Positions 33,948 to 43,382 of a stretch of DNA of 48,790 bases are shown one piece after another (position 1 is the stretch's first letter; every line of letters begins with the position of its first letter). This DNA is from Bacillus methanolicus (lineage in GTDB: Bacteria > Bacillota > Bacilli > Bacillales > Cytobacillaceae), in contig NZ_VTQX01000034.1 in NCBI RefSeq assembly GCF_008764295.1, positions 1 through 48,790 of the forward strand, in the 5' to 3' direction. The position numbers and the translations under genes were made by a program. The notes below the pieces were generated by a model that was not told the origin of the DNA, ran no database searches, and saw nothing but the letters and a program-made list of their open reading frames with translations.

Positions 33948-34136
33948 ATGTGGACATGGATACTAGTCATCTTGATCTTGTTTTTGATACTAGTGTTGTT
34001 CGAGGAGTTAGTAGAATTCCTTGTTAATCGATTTATTCTTGGTCCTGCATCATGGGAAGGCAAAATCAAAAGATTTCTTCATAGTTTGATAGGGTGGTTT
34101 AAGAAAAAGGGGAAATGGCCGTTTTCACTTAAGTAA
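33948..34136 (+). CDS. Small membrane protein, 62 residues
   Basis: One long N-terminal membrane helix (WTWILVILILFLILVLFEEL) and an amphipathic, Lys-rich C-terminus (WFKKKGKWPFSLK). ATG 33948 follows AGGGAGGAG. Typical of small Bacillus membrane proteins; no family recognised. It may be cotranscribed with the next gene (79-base gap, no terminator seen). Confidence 0.65.
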   Translation: MWTWILVILILFLILVLFEELVEFLVNRFILGPASWEGKIKRFLHSLIGWFKKKGKWPFSLK

Positions 34137-34215
34137 AAGGCTTTGTTTAACACAGAATTATTGATAAAACAACGCAGGGTAAAATGAATACCGACTAAAA
34201 GAGGGGAATTTTGCA

Positions 34216-34998
34216 ATGAATATACAACAATATTATCGTTTAGCAGCAAATACATATTTAAACGGGAGTATTGCTGCACTTGTACCAGTCATGATTATAG
34301 TCATTCCATTGTCAATTTTATCACATGGAAAAGAAGTAGTGTGGACCGCACTTCCCTTTATTTTATATAGTTTGGTCTCTTATCAATCATATCTTCTAAA
34401 TCGTGAGCGCTCACTTGAAATTGAGAGGAGTGTACTGGAAGAAGAGAATCTTTCCCCATGTAGTGAAAATAATTATCTACTCATGTTTATGCCTGCGCCA
34501 TCTTTGCGGATGCTTTTATTCAGCCCTAATGGGGCAATATTAGGTGAATTAAGAGATGCTCGCTATCTGAGGCTTAGATGGTTTCTTCCATATTTTCTTG
34601 ACCGGTTTATACCGGCAGAGTACGGGTTATATAATGTGAAGAATGAATTAGTAATGAAGGTTCAATGGAAGAGAAAGCGAGCAAATGTATACGATAGCAA
34701 TGGAGATTTGTGCGTGAAGATTGAAGAGCAGGAGCGAGAGAAATATCATATTCAAATTTCTCATCAAGCCTTTTCGATTATTGTCCAATCAGAACGTTTA
34801 TTTACGGATATTCAATTTAAAAATTTCAATCAAGAAACGATTGGACGGGTACGAAAAGGGTGGATGCCATTAGAATGGGATGTATTTTTTAAAGATGCGA
34901 ATACTCCCGTTCTATCCTTTGATCATGATTTGTCTGAGGAAGAAAGATCGATAGTTCTTGCTCTCCTTGTGAAAATATATCGCTACCGTAACCATTGA
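34216..34998 (+). CDS. Membrane-anchored protein with tubby-like C-terminal domain
   Basis: 260 residues. Two membrane helices between residues 17 and 58, then a soluble beta-rich region: PAPSLRMLLFSPNGAILGEL, NELVMKVQWKRKRANVYDSNG, FTDIQFKNFNQETIGRV. The repeated strand-turn-strand units resemble LURP/tubby-like C-terminal domains known in bacterial membrane proteins; that assignment is tentative. ATG 34216 follows GAGGGGAA. Function unknown. Confidence 0.6.
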   Translation: MNIQQYYRLAANTYLNGSIAALVPVMIIVIPLSILSHGKEVVWTALPFILYSLVSYQSYLLNRERSLEIERSVLEEENLSPCSENNYLLMFMPAPSLRMLLFSPNGAILGELRDARYLRLRWFLPYFLDRFIPAEYGLYNVKNELVMKVQWKRKRANVYDSNGDLCVKIEEQEREKYHIQISHQAFSIIVQSERLFTDIQFKNFNQETIGRVRKGWMPLEWDVFFKDANTPVLSFDHDLSEEERSIVLALLVKIYRYRNH

Positions 34999-35196
34999 AG
35001 ATAAAATGATAGCTTCCTTCTTTCGAATTCAGTAGAATAGATAACGATAAATGGTGCACAGCCATGCTTTAATATTAATAAAACGTTTATCGTTTTCTAT
35101 AAATATAAACGAGCCGGATAAGTTTTGAGTGACAATCGCTTTGCATTTACACTAACATTTTAAGATCCCATGAATTAGAAAAGAAGGAGTTATCTA

Positions 35197-35772
35197 ATGA
35201 AGAAATTTTTATTCATAATCGCATCGATCGTTATACTACTGTTTATCATCGATCGGACAATTTTGAAACAAAGCAATGATGACTCTGATAAAGTAAGTAG
35301 AGAGCAATATGAAAAAATGGAAGATCCTGACTCATTGCCTGTTGGACTGAAGAAAGAGGAGAGAGCCCCTTCCATTACTATAACAACCCTTGATGGTGAA
35401 GATGTAACATTAGAGGATTACAGGGGGAAAAAGATTCTTTTGAATTTTTGGGCAACATGGTGTCCGCCATGTAGAAAAGAAATGCCAGATATGCAACGAT
35501 TATATGAAGAAAATCATGACGATGATTTCATCGTTCTTGCTGTAAATATGACGAACACTGAAAAAAAACGGAGCGACGTTGCCCGTTTTGTAGAACAGTA
35601 TCAACTATCCTTTCCAATTTTGATGGATGAGAATGGAAAAGTGGCTCAGCAATATGAAATCCTTTCATATCCTACATCATTTTTTATTGACTCTGACGGA
35701 GTTATTAGAGGAAAGATTGTTGGTGAAATGAGTAAAGAAATGATGTACAAAGAAATGATTCTTCTTCCTTAG
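35197..35772 (+). CDS. ResA-like membrane-tethered thiol-disulfide reductase
   Basis: 191 residues with an N-terminal membrane anchor (FLFIIASIVILLFIID) and an extracytoplasmic thioredoxin domain of the TlpA/ResA group: APSITITTLDGEDVTLEDYRGK, LNFWATWCPPCRKEMPDM with the CxxC pair CPPC, and YPTSFFIDSDG (cis-Pro). It would reduce cytochrome c or other exported thiols. AAGGAG precedes ATG 35197. No cytochrome-maturation gene is adjacent, so partner is unknown. Confidence 0.88.
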   Translation: MKKFLFIIASIVILLFIIDRTILKQSNDDSDKVSREQYEKMEDPDSLPVGLKKEERAPSITITTLDGEDVTLEDYRGKKILLNFWATWCPPCRKEMPDMQRLYEENHDDDFIVLAVNMTNTEKKRSDVARFVEQYQLSFPILMDENGKVAQQYEILSYPTSFFIDSDGVIRGKIVGEMSKEMMYKEMILLP

Positions 35773-35986
35773 TAGTTAGCTTCGCTGTTCGTTTTGCTCT
35801 TTATAAGGAAATGTCGTTCTCGCTTATGGTTGAATAGTTTCGTTGGTCAACAATTCCTCAGCAGCACTGTTTGCAAAAAAAAAGTAGAAAAAATATTTCT
35901 GAAGTACAAACTTCGACAGTATTATCAAAAATCATTCTTTAAAATGACTATTGTCAACAAAGATCCAATTGTCGGAGGGGTGAAGA

Positions 35987-37234
35987 ATGGAAGTATTTGT
36001 TGCCAAGCAGCCTATTTTAAACCAAGAGCGAGAACATATTGCGTACGAGCTATTTTATCGAAGTGGATTGAAAAACTCTTTTCCTAATATAGATGGTGAT
36101 CGAGCTACTGCAGAAGTCATTATTAATAGCTTTTTAAATATTGGAATTGAGGAGCTCTCTAATGGAAAGCCTTGTTTTATTAATTTTACGAAGAAACTTT
36201 TACTTCTCGGTTTACCTACCTATTTTAAACCTCAAGAAATTGTGGTTGAACTGTCAGAAGCTACTTTTCCAACAGAGGAGATTCTGGCTATTTGTAGTGA
36301 GCTGAAAAGTTTAGGTTACAAAATCGCTTTAGATAATGTTGTATTGAAAAATGGGAATCTATACTCAGAACAATTAATTCAATATATAGATATCATTAAA
36401 GTTGATTTTCTTTTAACTTCAAAAAGGACTAGAAGGCAAATTGAGAAACGGGCGAAGGAAAGAGGGATTAAACTTCTTGCAGAAAAAATTGAAACTGCAA
36501 AGGCGTTTGCAGAAGCAAAAAGATATCATTATGAGCTTTTTCAAGGATATTACTTTGCTGAACCATCAATTATTTCGACTTATGATATTCCAACGTATTT
36601 CTTTGCCCATTATGAGCAGCTACAAGAAATTATTTTAAATGAAACGGATATGGACGTCATTTCAGATTTTATAGAGAAGGATGTCTCCTTATCTTATAAG
36701 CTTTTAAAGCTTGTAAACTCACAATACAGTCGAACAAAACACAATATATATTCTGTTAAACAAGCTGTTATGATGCTTGGACTGATGGAAATAAAAAAAT
36801 GGCTATATGTTTTATCAGTTCGGGAAAAAGATAGAGCTAATAATGACAGTGCTAAAGAAGTCGTTCATTTATCATTGACGAGGGCAAAAATGTGCGAGTC
36901 AATTGAAAAGCTAAAGAAAAAGAAAAACGCACCATCAACTTACTTTACTCTAGGTTTGTTTTCCCTCATGGACAAGCTAGCGGGAGTACCGATGGAAAAA
37001 ATGATTGAAAATTTACCATTGCATGATGACTTATCTGATGCGTTATCTGGAATTCAAAATCCTCTTAAAGATGTTCTTGATCTAGTAACAGCTGTGGAGA
37101 AAGCACACTGGGTCGGAATCCGAGAAAAATGTAGGGATTTAAAAATAGAAGAAAAGGATTTATTTAAAATTTATGCGGAGTCATTAACATGGTCTGAACA
37201 TTTAATGGAAAAAGAGAATCAATGGGTTTTGTAG
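35987..37234 (+). CDS. EAL-HDOD signalling protein (YuxH-like)
   Basis: 415 residues. Residues 1-200 are an EAL-like domain in which catalytic signatures are altered: EAL is YELFYR, and the metal loop DDFGTG is DNVVLKNG, so c-di-GMP hydrolysis is unlikely. Residues 200-400 are an HDOD domain (SLSYKLLKLVNSQYSRTK, VKQAVMMLGLMEIKKWLYVLSV). This pair is the YuxH design. GGAGGGGTGA precedes ATG 35987. HDOD proteins relay signals by protein contact; targets are unknown. Confidence 0.88.
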   Translation: MEVFVAKQPILNQEREHIAYELFYRSGLKNSFPNIDGDRATAEVIINSFLNIGIEELSNGKPCFINFTKKLLLLGLPTYFKPQEIVVELSEATFPTEEILAICSELKSLGYKIALDNVVLKNGNLYSEQLIQYIDIIKVDFLLTSKRTRRQIEKRAKERGIKLLAEKIETAKAFAEAKRYHYELFQGYYFAEPSIISTYDIPTYFFAHYEQLQEIILNETDMDVISDFIEKDVSLSYKLLKLVNSQYSRTKHNIYSVKQAVMMLGLMEIKKWLYVLSVREKDRANNDSAKEVVHLSLTRAKMCESIEKLKKKKNAPSTYFTLGLFSLMDKLAGVPMEKMIENLPLHDDLSDALSGIQNPLKDVLDLVTAVEKAHWVGIREKCRDLKIEEKDLFKIYAESLTWSEHLMEKENQWVL

Positions 37235-37560
37235 TACTTATATTTTATGGCGATTCGTCTCATTTTTGGACAGGCTATGTTCGCATGCTTCTGTTGATTT
37301 TTGGGATATTTCGTGAGAAACTTTGGATTCTCATGTCTTTCATTGAATCGAAGCTAAAGTGTACCAACAATGCATGATCAATCAAAGTGTGCAACAGAGT
37401 TTTAAACTATTCATGAGAAGTGGAATCAATCCCTTAATCTTGCTAGATAAATGTGCTGAAATGATGTATGCTACAGAATAAATATTGTCATTTTTATGAC
37501 AGCGCTCATCTATTTGTGTTTAAGTTCTTCGAAAAATTTGATTTAGTGGGGGTTTACATA
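37235..37560. other. Intergenic region before dapF
   Basis: About 325 bases in which I see no gene, repeat or strong hairpin; only the TAGTGGGGG ribosome site of dapF near the end. Confidence 0.5.
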
Positions 37561-38544
37561 GTGGAATTAAAAATACTCAAATGTCATGGCTCGGGAAATG
37601 ATTTTTTACTAATAGATGAAATTTCGCATCCGTATTCCTTTTCGGAAAAGGAGCGGAGAGATTTGGCGGTTGCGCTCTGTAATCGTGAGACAGAGCTAGG
37701 GGCAGATGGAATTCTATTTGTCATGAAGAGTGAGAGGGCAGACGGGAGAATGCGTGTATTCAATGCGGATGGTTCAGAAGCATCTATGTGTGGCAACGGA
37801 CTACGTTGTGTGGCAAGATATGTTTGCGAACTACTAAATGAGGAGTCTGTTTTAATCGAAACGATGAAAGCGGATTTAGCTGTACGGAAAGAAGCTGATA
37901 TTTTCCCTGAAATTCCAACTTATTTAGTAGAAATATCACCTGTTTCTTTTCAAGTTCAGGATTTACCTTTAAATATTGAGCAAACAACATTAATAAATGA
38001 GGCGATTCCAGCATTATCAGAAGAACTCATTTTTACCGCTGTCGCCGTGCCTAACCCGCATTTAATTGCGATTGTCGATAGTGATAAGATTCACTCAAAT
38101 GTACAGAGGGATTTAAGCGAGTATGTGAACGGTCCAAATAAATTCTTTCCAGACGGTGTCAACGTTAGTTTTGTAAAATCGATAAAGCCAAATCAAATTT
38201 ACGTTCGTACATTTGAAAGGGGAGTGGGTTTTACTAACGCCTGCGGAACAGCGATGTCAGCCTCCACATTGGTGAGCTGTCTAAATGGGTTGAATAAACT
38301 GGAAAAACCAGTTGAGGTCTTTAATAACGGTGGAAAAGTTCGTTGCGTCGCCCATCAAAAAGAGGATTCTTACTCCATTGATTTAATTGGTAACGCAACG
38401 TATGTTTATGAAACAAAAATAAAAGTCGATTTACATTCTCCATCTGCATTTACAAGTACAACGAAACAGGAATTCTCAAAAGAAATAGCGCAATACACAA
38501 AGCTTCAGGAAGAAGTAGCTACGTATTTGAAAACGATATGGTAA
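37561..38544 (+). CDS. dapF: Diaminopimelate epimerase DapF
   Basis: Converts LL- to meso-diaminopimelate for peptidoglycan and lysine. Two-base mechanism Cys residues are both present: ASMCGNGLRC near residue 75 and TNACGTAMSAS near residue 230. N-terminus MELKILKCHGSGNDFLLID is typical. 327 residues, about 40 longer than the usual 275-288, the extra being a helical tail after GNATYVYE. GTG 37561 has the ribosome site; a longer frame from 37468 is not needed. Single gene with terminator. Confidence 0.93.
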   Translation: MELKILKCHGSGNDFLLIDEISHPYSFSEKERRDLAVALCNRETELGADGILFVMKSERADGRMRVFNADGSEASMCGNGLRCVARYVCELLNEESVLIETMKADLAVRKEADIFPEIPTYLVEISPVSFQVQDLPLNIEQTTLINEAIPALSEELIFTAVAVPNPHLIAIVDSDKIHSNVQRDLSEYVNGPNKFFPDGVNVSFVKSIKPNQIYVRTFERGVGFTNACGTAMSASTLVSCLNGLNKLEKPVEVFNNGGKVRCVAHQKEDSYSIDLIGNATYVYETKIKVDLHSPSAFTSTTKQEFSKEIAQYTKLQEEVATYLKTIW

Positions 38545-38547
38545 ATG

Positions 38548-38582
38548 AAAGGAGCCGAAATTGATTGTTCGGCTCCTTTTTG
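38548..38582 (+). terminator. Terminator after dapF
   Basis: AAAGGAGCCGAA/TTCGGCTCCTTT perfect 12-bp stem, 8-base loop, then TT. Confidence 0.9.
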
Positions 38583-38772
38583 AGTGTTTAGAAAAGGATT
38601 GACTGCGCCAGGGGAGTTGATCCCTACACAGTTCCATTTTTTAATGTTCAATGTACGACTTAGAGATTATAAATTTTGGGGACAGCCGCTTGCTTTAGTC
38701 GTATTAGCTTATTTTCAGTACTTCCCTTATTACCATAAAAATCTTAAGTAGTTTCATCTCAGGAGGAGCAAG

Positions 38773-40659
38773 CTATTTACTTTTTAAAAATTGCAGCACC
38801 GCATCGAAGCGCTGTTCTTTCTTTGCTTGAAAGAAATCTCGAAACGGATCTCCTTTTGATTTTAATCTTGGAATGATTTGTGGCATTTGAAATTGTTCAA
38901 TTGTCAGCTTTTCAGAAACTTCATCCCAAAACAATGGGGTTGCAACGGTAGCCATTGTATTTCCCCTTAGTGAATAGGGAGCAATAATCGTCTTTCCTTC
39001 TGCATGCTGTATATAATCAATATAAAGTCGCTTTCCGCGATTTTTTTTCAACCGTTCGATTGTAAAAGAATCTGGATCTTTAGAGACAAGATAATCAGCG
39101 ATAAAAGACGTAAATAATCTTGTATCATCGAAACTATAACGATTGTCTGGGAGAGGTAGGTAAATTTGTAATCCTTTATTTCCAGAAGTTTTTATAAAGC
39201 TAATTAAATCTAAATGATCAGTAACTTCCTTAATCATTAAAGCTGCTTTAATAGCTAAATGAAAATCCTCTTTTGACGGTGGATCGAGATCAAATACAAT
39301 CTCGCTTGGTCCCGCACTTCCGATTGTCTGAAAAGGAATATGGAATTCAAACGCTAATTGATTTCCCAACCATAGTAGTATCTGTAAATTATTACATACT
39401 GTATAGTTAATTCCATCCTCTAATTTCGTCTCAACAAATTGCGGCGCATAGTCGGGGGTGTTTTTTTGGTAAAAGGATTCACCGAAAATACCGTGAGGAT
39501 AGCGAATTACAGTCAGTAAACGATTTTGTAAAAAAGGTAAAAAATAAGGTGCGATCTCTCTTAAATAATGAATATAATCATGTTTTTGAATGGGGGGGGT
39601 TTCCCATAACGGTTTGTCCGGATGAGAAATCTCGATTTCAGTTGGAAACGTCTTTTGCTGCAGGAGAAATCGTTCATATGTACAGTCAGTTGGCTGTAAG
39701 TCAAAGCGAAATTGATCAAAATGGGGCTCCCGCAGCTGTTGCTCATAGAACTCTAAGTATTTGATTTGAACACATATCGCTGGATTCACGTACACAAATT
39801 GTTCATCTTCATTGATTTTATTCTCTTTTAATGTCCGATAGAGAGCTTGTTTTTCATCTGGTTTAATACCAAATAGAAATTGTCCAATTGGGACGATTTT
39901 GTTTTGTTGATAAACTCCTACAGAAAAGTATCCATTGGATTTTTCATAGGAGGTGATGAAACAGGATACATACTTCCAGTTTTTCAGTTTTAACCATGTT
40001 GTCGTTCGTTTTCCTTCTTCCCAAACATGATTGCTTTTTTTGGCGACAATTCCTTCACCATCATACAGAGTGACTTTGTCCCATATCGTTTTGTAACTAT
40101 CGTAATAAGGTACCATTTGAACGAGTTTTTTGTTTTTTAGATCCGGGCGGGTGGGGAAATCGACCTCCTGAAAAAAAGATTCCATCAATTGTTTTCTGTT
40201 AGAATAGGGCATTGAACGAACATCTTGTCCTTTTAGAACAATGACATCAAATAAGAGTAAGTGACAAGGAAATTGCTCTGCTCTTTCGGAGATTTTCGGT
40301 TGAGAACGCATTCTCCCTCGTGTTTGTACATGGTTAAAGTTTGACTTGTAATCGTTCTCTAAAAAGACAATTTCGCCATCAAAGACGATCGGCAAAAAAG
40401 GTTTTATTATTTTATGTTCTTTCTTTAAAAAATCACTTATTTCAGGAAATAAACTTAATAGCGGCTTACCGTTTCGACTGTTTAGTTCAAGTTGTCCATT
40501 CCACGTCAGCAGCGCCCGAAACCCATCATATTTCACTTCATATTTCCATTCTTTTCCTTCCGGTACATCAAAAGTTAAGGTTGGCAACATTGGTTTCAAT
40601 CTTAAATCGTCCCTTCCGTTTTTAGTAACAGTAGTTTGCCTCATTTTTCTCGATTTCAA
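38773..40659 (-). CDS. ligD: Bacterial NHEJ ligase-polymerase LigD (YkoU-like)
   Basis: 628-residue ATP-dependent DNA ligase D that seals double-strand breaks with Ku. The N-terminal ligase has the adenylation Lys in EVKYDGFRALL, then FDGEIVFL and GEGIVAKKSNHVW (nucleotidyl-transferase motifs). The C-terminal primase/polymerase domain has VFDLDPPS (metal Asp pair) and SGNKGLQIYLPL. The 3'-phosphoesterase domain found in many LigD proteins is absent, as in Bacillus. Start is TTG 40659 or ATG 40644. Divergent from ku, sharing an 80-bp control region. Confidence 0.95.
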   Translation of the reverse strand: MKSRKMRQTTVTKNGRDDLRLKPMLPTLTFDVPEGKEWKYEVKYDGFRALLTWNGQLELNSRNGKPLLSLFPEISDFLKKEHKIIKPFLPIVFDGEIVFLENDYKSNFNHVQTRGRMRSQPKISERAEQFPCHLLLFDVIVLKGQDVRSMPYSNRKQLMESFFQEVDFPTRPDLKNKKLVQMVPYYDSYKTIWDKVTLYDGEGIVAKKSNHVWEEGKRTTTWLKLKNWKYVSCFITSYEKSNGYFSVGVYQQNKIVPIGQFLFGIKPDEKQALYRTLKENKINEDEQFVYVNPAICVQIKYLEFYEQQLREPHFDQFRFDLQPTDCTYERFLLQQKTFPTEIEISHPDKPLWETPPIQKHDYIHYLREIAPYFLPFLQNRLLTVIRYPHGIFGESFYQKNTPDYAPQFVETKLEDGINYTVCNNLQILLWLGNQLAFEFHIPFQTIGSAGPSEIVFDLDPPSKEDFHLAIKAALMIKEVTDHLDLISFIKTSGNKGLQIYLPLPDNRYSFDDTRLFTSFIADYLVSKDPDSFTIERLKKNRGKRLYIDYIQHAEGKTIIAPYSLRGNTMATVATPLFWDEVSEKLTIEQFQMPQIIPRLKSKGDPFRDFFQAKKEQRFDAVLQFLKSK

Positions 40660-40739
40660 AAATTCTTTTCCAAATCTTTATGAGGATGATAATGCTACTG
40701 CGACATAAAATAATGGCAAAAAAGAATGGAGTAATGGTA

Positions 40740-41570
40740 ATGCATACAATATGGAAAGGAAGTATAAGCTTTGGTTTAGTCAATATCCCAATAAAGCTTC
40801 ATGCTGCAACAGAAGATAAAGATATTAAGCTCCGAAATTTGCACAAGGAATGTCATTCACCGATTAAATATGAAAAGGTTTGTCCAGTTTGTGAAGTAGA
40901 AATAAAGAATGAAGACATTGTTAAAGCCTACGAGTATACAAAAGGAAAATTTGTTGTACTTGATGACGAGGAGCTTGAAAGTTTAAAAAAGGAAAAAGAG
41001 GAAAAAGCGGTTGAAATCATTGATTTTATTAAAATGGAGCAAATTGATCCGATCTTTTATAATCGCAGCTACTTTATGTCCCCGAGTGAAGGAGGCGGGA
41101 AAGCGTATTCCCTTCTTCGGAAAGCGCTAGGTGAGTCAGAGAAGGTGGGAATTGCCAAAATTATTATTCGTTCTAAAGAACAGTTGGCTGTTATTCGTGT
41201 ATACGAAAATACATTGGTAATGGAAACGCTCCATTTTCCTGATGAAGTCCGCTCTGCTGGAGATGTTCCTAATGTCCCACAGGAGGAGAAAGTAACAGAT
41301 AAAGAATTAAGTACGGCAATCCTATTAATTGATCAATTAACGAATGAATTTGAACCGGAAAAATATACAGATGACTACCGCACAGCCCTTTTAGAGCTTA
41401 TTGAATCAAAAAGGACTGGAAAGGAAATTGTTACTCCGAATGAAAAGGAGAAAAAATCTAATGTGACGGATCTGATGGCCGCACTTCAAGCATCTATTGA
41501 TAAAACGAAACCGAAAGGAACTACAGCAAAAAAGAAAAAGGCAACAGCAAAAAAGAAAAAAGAAGCTTAA
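40740..41570 (+). CDS. ku: Ku homodimeric DNA-end-binding protein
   Basis: Ring-shaped end-binding factor that recruits LigD for non-homologous end joining, important in spores after germination. Start MHTIWKGSISFGLVNIPIKL is the Ku signature. Conserved CHSPIKYEKVCPVC carries a Cys pair (zinc-ribbon-like), and RSYFMSPSEGGGKAYSLL follows. The C-terminus is a Lys/Ala/Thr tail (KKKKATAKKKKEA) as in other bacterial Ku proteins, which contacts DNA. ATG 40740 follows TGGAG and matches the family N-terminus; the extra upstream codons to 40680 are not part of it. Followed by a terminator. Confidence 0.97.
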   Translation: MHTIWKGSISFGLVNIPIKLHAATEDKDIKLRNLHKECHSPIKYEKVCPVCEVEIKNEDIVKAYEYTKGKFVVLDDEELESLKKEKEEKAVEIIDFIKMEQIDPIFYNRSYFMSPSEGGGKAYSLLRKALGESEKVGIAKIIIRSKEQLAVIRVYENTLVMETLHFPDEVRSAGDVPNVPQEEKVTDKELSTAILLIDQLTNEFEPEKYTDDYRTALLELIESKRTGKEIVTPNEKEKKSNVTDLMAALQASIDKTKPKGTTAKKKKATAKKKKEA

Positions 41571-41582
41571 ATTTTGTAAATG

Positions 41583-41624
41583 AAAAGTCGGTATAGGTAG
41601 TTCGTTTGACTATACCGACTTTTT
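41583..41624 (+). terminator. Terminator after ku
   Basis: AAAAGTCGGTATAG/CTATACCGACTTTT perfect 14-bp stem followed by T residues. Confidence 0.92.
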
Positions 41625-41678
41625 GGCGTGATATGTTAAACTAAAAATAAGGAAGCGTTATAAAAAGGGGAGAGGAAA

Positions 41679-42608
41679 TTGAAAATATTAGTTGTTGGAG
41701 CAGGTGCAGTTGGTGGATATTTTGGAGGTAGGCTTTTAGAAAAAGGAGAAGATGTTACTTTTCTAGTACGAGAGAAGCGAAAAAAACAGCTTGAAGAGAC
41801 AGGATTGAAAATTCAGAGCGTACATGGAGATGTACATCTATCGCCAAAGTTAATCGTTAGTGGTGAAAAACCACAAACATACGATGTGATTCTCGTTTCA
41901 ACTAAGGCCTATCATTTACAAGCTGTTATTAAGGATATTCGCCCATATGTAGAAAAAGAGACAATGATATTGCCGTTATTAAATGGAATTTCTCACCTTG
42001 ATCAGTTGATTGGCGAATTTGGAGAAGAACGGGTACTTGGAGGCCTTTGTTTTGTTGAATCAACTTTAGATGAAAAAGGCACAGTTATACAGACAAGTCC
42101 AATACATAATTTAGTGTTTGGAGAGCGGACAGGAAAAAATACAGAGAGAATCCAACGTTTATGTCAAAGCTTTTCCAATACGAAAGCTAATTTTATATAC
42201 AGTGAGGAAATTTTAAAAGAGATGTGGCAAAAATACTTGTTCATTTCTACTTTTTCTGGGGCAACAACATTAATGAGAGCACCTATTGGGCCTATTCGTG
42301 CGACGAAAAGTGGCTTAGCCGCGCTGGAAGGAATTGTGACTGAAGTAGTGGCAATTATGGAAAAAATGGGAGCGCCTATAGGCCAGGAACAAATACCATT
42401 ACAGTTAGCGAGAATTAAAGAAATGGGGTATGAAATGAAATCATCCATGCAGAGAGACATGGAAAAAGGACTTCAAACCGAAGCAGACCATTTCTTTTTG
42501 TATTTGCTTAAGCGAGCGCAGGCCGAAAACATTAATACCCCTATTTTAGAAATCGTTTACGCAAACCTTAAAGTATATGAAAAAGCAGCATTGGGGATAG
42601 AATCGTGA
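41679..42608 (+). CDS. panE: 2-dehydropantoate 2-reductase PanE
   Basis: NADPH-dependent reduction of ketopantoate to pantoate for coenzyme A synthesis. N-terminal Rossmann motif VVGAGAVGGYFGGRLLEKG, LLNGISHLDQL and the C-terminal helical domain with KEMWQKYLFISTFSG (Lys and Asn-type catalytic region) and SSMQRDMEKGLQTEAD. 309 residues. TTG 41679 follows GGGGAGAGG. Its TGA stop overlaps the GTG of glpP, so both are translationally coupled, an unusual pairing. Confidence 0.92.
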   Translation: MKILVVGAGAVGGYFGGRLLEKGEDVTFLVREKRKKQLEETGLKIQSVHGDVHLSPKLIVSGEKPQTYDVILVSTKAYHLQAVIKDIRPYVEKETMILPLLNGISHLDQLIGEFGEERVLGGLCFVESTLDEKGTVIQTSPIHNLVFGERTGKNTERIQRLCQSFSNTKANFIYSEEILKEMWQKYLFISTFSGATTLMRAPIGPIRATKSGLAALEGIVTEVVAIMEKMGAPIGQEQIPLQLARIKEMGYEMKSSMQRDMEKGLQTEADHFFLYLLKRAQAENINTPILEIVYANLKVYEKAALGIES

Positions 42609-43153
42609 ATCAAAAAATTTTACCGGCTTCAACAAGTATGAAAGAATTTGAATTATTTTTGAAAAGCCCTTATGAAATTGGGGTCATGCTCGAAGTTCAT
42701 ATCGCGCAATTGAAAAATATCAGCCAAATGGCAAGGCAAAAAGGGAAGCAGATGATTTACCATATCGATATGATTCATGGAATTAAAAATGATGATTATG
42801 CTACCGAGTATATTTGTCAGGAATATAAACCATTTGGAATTATTTCAACGAAGTCAAACGTGATATTAAAAGCAAAGCAAAAAGGTGTTTTAGCAGTGCA
42901 ACGAGTATTTTTATTGGACTCCCATGCCCTCGAAAAGAGCTATCGTTTAGTTGAAAAGACGAAGCCAGACTACATAGAAGTGTTACCTGGTGCAATGCCG
43001 TGGATGATTAAAGAAGTAAAAGAGCGATTAAATACACCGATTTTTGCTGGAGGATTAATCCGTACACGGAAAGAGGTTGAGAATGCACTTGAGGCAGGGG
43101 CAACAGCAATTACAACTTCAAAAATAGAGTTATGGCAAAATTGGCTAAAGTAA
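42605..43153 (+). CDS. glpP: Glycerol uptake operon antiterminator GlpP
   Basis: RNA-binding antiterminator that, with glycerol-3-phosphate, prevents early termination before glp genes. 182 residues with the TIM-barrel-like GlpP pattern: KSPYEIGVMLEVHIAQL, YHIDMIHGIKNDDYA, DSHALEKSYRLVEKTKPDYIEVLPG and IFAGGLIRTRKEV. GTG 42605 overlaps the panE stop. Its target hairpin is 70 bases downstream, before glpD. No glpF or glpK lies between, unlike B. subtilis. Confidence 0.95.
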   Translation: MNQKILPASTSMKEFELFLKSPYEIGVMLEVHIAQLKNISQMARQKGKQMIYHIDMIHGIKNDDYATEYICQEYKPFGIISTKSNVILKAKQKGVLAVQRVFLLDSHALEKSYRLVEKTKPDYIEVLPGAMPWMIKEVKERLNTPIFAGGLIRTRKEVENALEAGATAITTSKIELWQNWLK

Positions 43154-43220
43154 AAACAGGTGCAAAAAAAAGTGATCTATGGTAAGATGGGATTAAGTTA
43201 ATAGTTCGGTAGGAGAAATG

Positions 43221-43278
43221 GAGAGACCACGAAACATTATCGTCTACGATAGTGTTGCTTGTGGTCTCTCTTTTTTTG
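43221..43278 (+). promoter_or_regulatory. glpD leader: GlpP-controlled terminator
   Basis: GAGAGACCAC/GTGGTCTCTC outer stem plus an inner AACATTATCG/CGATAGTGTT stem form one long hairpin followed by seven T residues (43271-43277). It lies between glpP and glpD, about 105 bases before the glpD start. In B. subtilis GlpP binds the leader at this place and lets transcription pass when glycerol-3-phosphate is present. It can also end the panE-glpP transcript. Confidence 0.85.
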
Positions 43279-43382
43279 TACCAAAGTTCGAGTTTTCAAT
43301 TTTTTAACAGGAATTAATACTATAGAAAGCGTGCCAATGTATTAATGATGAACGATAATACGATCATAAAGGGGATAATGTG

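Noticed and set aside
35794..36087. 97-codon frame before the EAL-HDOD gene
   Set aside because: It overlaps the real start of the EAL-HDOD gene in another frame and lacks a ribosome site.
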